A stretch of DNA of 62,000 nucleotides from Symbiodinium natans (taxonomy: Eukaryota; Sar; Dinophyceae; Suessiales; Symbiodiniaceae): assembly GCA_905221605.1 (NCBI GenBank), contig CAJNDS010000458.1, positions 50,001 through 112,000 on the forward strand, given 5' to 3'. The notes beneath the pieces were generated by a model that was not told the origin of the DNA, searched no databases, and saw only the letters and a program-made list of their open reading frames with translations. How positions within the stretch are numbered: position 1 is the stretch's first letter; each line of letters opens with the position of its first letter. The position numbers and the translations under genes are program-made. This document shows positions 53,901-59,900 of this stretch, piece after piece.

Positions 53901-56900
53901 ACCCCAAACCCTCTACTGTGTCACTAGGTAGGGCTGTCAGATTGTACCAGCAACATCTTCAGGATCTGCGCGGGGAGCTAGCAAGGCCCAAAGCCTCGAA
54001 CCCCAAACTAAAGCCATCAACTGACTCTGAGAACCCTTGCACTCGGATGCCAGCACCATACACCCTCAACTCTAGACTCTGCAAAAGCCACCCAAAAGCT
54101 ACCCCAAAGAACCTAGTTAAAGAGACCCAAACCCTAAACCCTAAACCCTAAACCCTAAACCCTAAACCCTAAACCCTAAACCCTAAACCCTAAACCCTAA
54201 ACCCTCAACCCCAAACCCTAAACCCTAAACCCTAAGAGCCTCAGAAACGAAAGGCGGGAACGCTTCTGGGATCGCTCCGGGGGGCAGCCAGCACCGCCTC
54301 GGCGAACATCGCAGCCGGCCGCATGACGGCTTTTCTTGCGGGTTTGCTTGGGTTGAGGGTTTAGGGTTTAGGGTTTAGGGTTTAGGGTTTAGGGTTTAGG
54401 GTTTAGGGTTTAGGGTTTAGGGTTTAGGGTTTAGGGTTTTGAACCCTATAGCCCATACAGTACAGCCTATAAGCAAGAACCCCCTCAAACCTTCTAAAGT
54501 TGCGTATAGGGTTCCCCCAAACCAGTCCCAACCTCCGAGCCCAAGCCATGAACTTCCTGCCAAGGAGTCTGGGGCCAAAAGGCTTGGCAGAAGGCTGGTG
54601 CCCTAAACCCTAAAGCCTAAACCCTAAAGCCTAAACCCTAAACCCTAAACCCTAAACCCTAAACCCTAAAGCCTAAACCCTAAACCCTAAACCCTAAACC
54701 CTAAACCCTAAACCCTAAACCCTCCCAGAATTCGAGGGCTAAGGGCTCGAGGGGTTAATTGGGTCAAGGGCCTAAGGATTCCCATCAGGTTCGGGGGTCT
54801 AGCGGCATCCGGGGGGTTCAGATTTGAAAGTGCAGGTTAAGTAGCCAGAGTCTGGGCTTTAAACCTAAACCCTAAACCCTAAACCCTAAAACCCTAAACC
54901 CTAAACCCTAAACCCTGAACCCTAAACCCTAAACCCTAGACCCGAGACCCTAGACCCTAGACCCTAAACCTAAACCCTAAACCCTAGGGCTTAGAGGGCA
55001 AGTCAACTTGATCTACGAGGCAGGAGGCATCTTGGGAGGGGAGGTGGAACAGCTTGCTTGTTTCTTGTGGGCTGGGGTGGGACCCTAAACCCCAAACCCT
55101 AAACCCTAAACCTTCAACCCTAAACCCTAAATTTAGGTTTTCAAGCCTCTAGACCCCTAAACCCCAAACCCCAAACCCTAAACCCTAGACCCCTAAACCC
55201 CAAGACCCTCTTAACCCCCAAGCCCGAAACTCTAACTCCCTACAAGCCCGAACTCCCTAAAACTCGACACCCTAAAACCCTAAGTCCCTGAACACGTAAA
55301 AACCACGAAAAGGCCTTCTGGGCCCTGTCACCCGAAGCTCTGGGCCCTGGGCTGCGGCACGACGCAGCTTGGAGGAGGATTGTCGGGGGCTTTGGGGTCT
55401 TGGGGCTTCAGGGGATTTAGGGCGCTCGGGTTTGGGGTTTGAGGGTGGGGCTTTGGGGCTTTAGAGGTTTTAGGGGTTTAGGGTTTGGGGTTGAATTAGG
55501 GGGCAGCTAGTTCTGTAGAGACACACCTCATTGAAGAGCTTTCCCAGAACTTTTTCTCTGAGGACGTGTGTGCTACTGTGTGCTCATCACGGTTTGCAGT
55601 CCCATTGACAAAGAAACCTAAACGCGCGAGGCTAAACCCTTGGGGTGTGGCGTTTTCGTGAGGCCGTGTCCGTTAGAGTGTTGGGATTCATGCTTGTCAG
55701 GCCTTCAATCAGGGTGCAGGGTTTCGGGTGTTAGCTGTTTATGTCGTTTGACGAGGGTCTCTGCAGGGCGCGAGCATGAAACGACCAACTGTTTTCCTAG
55801 AGTTCTTACTTCTGCTCACGTCATGAACTCGCCCCTGTGAGGAAGGCTTTACACCCTAGTACACGCGAACCCCTAAACGCATCAAAGCACAACTCCTTTG
55901 AACAGCTTCATGAAGCCCCCAGGTACCCCCGCACATGCAAACACAGTAGGGTTTAGGGTTTAGGGTTTAGGGTTTAGGGTTTAGGGTTTAGGGTTTAGGG
56001 TTTAGGGTTTAGGGTTTAGGGTTTAGGGTTTAGGGTTTAGGTTTAGGGGTTAGGGTTTAGGGTTTAGGGTTTTGGGTTTAGGGTTTAGGGTTTAGGGTTT
56101 AGGGTTTAGGGTTTAGGGTTTAGGGTTTAGGGTTTAGGGTTTAGGGTTTAGGGTTTAGGGTTTAGGGTTTAGGGTTTAGGGCTCAAGGTCATCGCCTTCA
56201 ACACCATCACCTCGGCCGCTGCGCGCCGAGGCCCAGTTCTGGGGAGCTTCGCTGCGTGTAGGGCCTTTGGGGGGTCTAGGGGAGTCTAGGGCCTCTCAGG
56301 GCCACCTCGGCCGACTTTTTTGAGCCCTAAGCCCTAAGCCCTAAGCCCTAAGCCCTAAGCCCTAAGCCCTAAGCCCTAAGCCCTAAGCCCTAAGCCCTAA
56401 GCCCTAAGCCCTAAGCCCTAAGCCCTAAGCCCTAAGCCCTAGGCCCTAAGCCCTAAACCCTAAACCCTAAACCCTATTCCCTAAGAAGAGGCTGCTGGGC
56501 TGAAGCCCGCCGCTGCTTGCCAGAGATGCGGCAGAGGCGCATCGGGGCTGCTGCATGGCTTCAGGAATGTTAGGGTTTAGGGTTTAGGGTTTGGGTCTTT
56601 CAGGGCTTTCAGGGCTTTCAGGGCTTTCAGGGCTTTCAGGGCTTTCAGGGCTGTCTTGCAGGTTTTTTTTTTTGGCTTTTAGGGCTTTTTGGGGCTTTTT
56701 TTGGGGGCTTTTTGGACTTTTTTGAGGCTTTTTGGGGGCTTTTTGGACTTTTTTGAGGCTTTTTGGGGGCTTTTTGGACTTTTAGGGCTTTTCTGGGGCT
56801 TTCGGGCGTTTTGTGGAATCAGGAGAAAAAAAAGAGGTTCAGCGAGGAGGGTTTAAGGCTGAGGTTTTTGGGGCTTGGGTGCAGGGTGTGGGAATGTGCG

Positions 56901-59900
56901 ATGGAAAGAGTAGAGCTTCTTGGGGTTGAGGGCTTTGGGCTTGGTCACTTTGATACTTCCGGTTTAGGGTTTAGGATTTGTGTTGGTGGTTGGGGATAGG
57001 ATTCAGGGTTTGGGGATTAGGGTGTAGGGTTCAGAATTCAAGGTTTGGGACACTTAGGCTTGAGATTCATGTCTGGATCTCTAACCCGTTTCTACGAACC
57101 CTCAAGAGATCAACCCTAGAAGCCCTTTAACACCCGACAGCGCTTGCCCTATGAACCCTAAGCTTGGTTTCGTTCCCCCTGATTCTAGCAGTCCTGAATA
57201 GGGATGATAGCACCCCCCCTATACTAATCCGCATAAAGGGCTGTTAGGATAAGGGGGAACATCCCAACCCTTAAACCCTAAACCCTAAACCCTAAACCCT
57301 AAACCCTAAACCCTAAACCCTAAACCCTAAACCCTAAACCCTAAACCCTAAACCCTAAACCCTAAACCCTAAACCCTAAACCCTAAACCCTAAACCCTTA
57401 GCCCTAAACCACACGGAAGCTGTGGAGGCAGCTGGAGCCGGACGTCATCTCCGTGAATGCCCAGGCCCGACGCAGCAAAAACTCGACAGCAGATCATGAA
57501 GTGTCCAAGGGTGGGTCAACATTGGTTTAGGGTTTAGGGTTTAGGGTTTAGGGTTTAGGGTTTAGGGTTTAGGGTTTAGGGTTTAGGGTTTAGGGTTTAG
57601 GGTTTAGGGTTAGGGTTCTCTTGCCAACCTGATGTTAAAAACACGCCATTTGTGCTCGTACTTCTCTGTGGAATAGTGATGATTGCGTAAAGATGGTGGA
57701 TTTGAGACCCATCCTTTGGGATGTTCCACCATATACGAACAGTCCTTAACAAAGGGATTCGTAGGGTTTAGGGTTTAGGGTTTAGGGGTATAGGGTTTAG
57801 GGTTTAGGGTTTAGGGTTATAATCTCCATGAAGGACTGTTAGTATAAGGGGTAACATCCCAACCCATCCTCCTGAACCCAGCCAGCATCCGCATGTGAAT
57901 GCACATAGGCCTGCTGTTCCAGTTGCCACAGACTAGACTGACTCGGCTAGCCGGACACTCTTGCCAGTGTCCAATTTTCACGAAATCCGAAAAGAGCCCA
58001 GTAGCTCAGATCAACCCTTTGGACACTCAACCCTAAACCCTAAACCCTAAACCCTAAACCCTAAACCCTAAACCCTAAACCCTAAACCCTAAACCTAAAC
58101 CCTAAACCCTAAACCCTAAACCCTAAACCCCCTAAACCCTAAACCCTAAACCCTAAACCCTAAACCCTAAACCCTAAACCCTAAACCCTAAACCCTAAAC
58201 CCTAAACCCTAAACCCTAAACCCTAAACCCTAAACCCTAAACCCTAAACCCTAAACCCTAGTCGGTGCTAGCGGTTTAAGGGGGCCTGGTGGGCAGCGAT
58301 GGGTGCAGAAAGGTCGACGCCTGCGCCAAGAGTGCCGCCTGGCGGTCCCAGTCTTAGACTTCTTGTGTAGGCCCCATGCTAACCCCTAAACCCTAAACCC
58401 TGAACCCTAAACCCCAAACCCCAAACCCTAAACCCTAAACCCCAGTCTTAGACTTCTTTTGTAGGCGCCCATGGTTTTGAGTTTCGGGCTCTTAGGTCTC
58501 TTAGGGCTCTTAACTAGGGTTCAGGGCTCTTAGGGTTCTTAAGGTTCTTTGAGCTCTTATGTTCTTAGGGCTCTTAGGGCTCTTAGCGCTCTGAGGGTTC
58601 TTAGGGCTCTTAGGGTTGTATGGGTCTTGGGTTCTTCGGGTTCTTCGGGTTCTTCGGGTCGGGTTCTTCGGGTTTTACTGTTTGCGGCTTCGGGTTCAGG
58701 GTTTATGGTGCGAGCATTGATTTTGCTCATATCTCCGCCAACTCTTCAGGAGTTCGGGTTTGATTAGGGTGTTGCCCATGATCTAACAGTAGCAGGGCGC
58801 GAAGAAGGAACTTGCCAGACCCCTCACATCAAAGAGCCCGAGCCTAGACCTGAAACCCCACAACCCTAGCCAGACCCGAACCCCTCTCTGAGCCTCTAAG
58901 CCCCACGACCTAAACCGATAGACCCCTCGACCCTTTAACTATAAACCCTCTTCAAACACCAACGACCCTCAAGAGCACAAAATCCCCACAAACTCTGTAC
59001 AAACCCTAAACCCTAAACCCTAAACCCTAAACCCTAAACCCTAAACCCTAAACCCTAAACCCTAAACCCTAAACCCTAAACCCTAAACCCTAAACCCTAA
59101 AAACCCTAAACCCTAAACCTCGACTGCCCTACAAACCCGGCCCGCGCTGCTCCCAGGGAAGCCTTGTCAGCGCTGCCCAGGGCTCCGGCTCGGTCGGCCG
59201 CCAACGCCGCGATGAGCGCCGCGGCCGGGGGAGGCAGGGGCTAGGGAGTTCTTTTGTGTTTTTCCAGGGGTTGGGGTTCAGGGTTTAGCTGGGTGTAGGG
59301 TTTAGGGTTTAGGGTTTAGGGTTTGGGGTTTGGGGTTTGGGGTTTGGGGTTTGGGGTTTGGGGTTTGGGGTTTGGGTTTGGGGTTTAGGGTTTAGGGTTC
59401 AGGGTTCAGGGTTCAGGGTTCAGGGTTCAGCTGGGTTTAGGGTTTAGGGATTAGGGGGCTTGTTGTTTTGGGTGCAGGGTGTCTTGAAAATCCCGAACCC
59501 ATAGGCTCCTTGAGCCCTAATAAGCTTATACTTTCTAGTCTAGGACCGGGAGTAGGCACTTTTTTCCTTTTTCTAGGGCTGGGATTCCCTAATAATCCCC
59601 TGAAAACCAAAAAGGGTACCCTTTTTTTCCTAGGTTACTGCTGGGTCTAGTAGAGTAGTTTTTATATGTGGTCATGACAGAAGTGCGAATAGTTGAATGC
59701 TTGTAGTAAAGTCTAATGTGCTTAGCTGGCTTTCGCCACAGACCTCGCAAGCCCTCACAGCCGCTAGTGTTACTGTTTTCTTACTCATTCTTGCTACTGT
59801 TGGGCCGTAGTCACGACAAAATCGCGTAAAAATGCCCACGATTGCTATATTATGGGGTTTACGAAACACGGGACCCCTATCATAGTCCCCCAAATGATAG

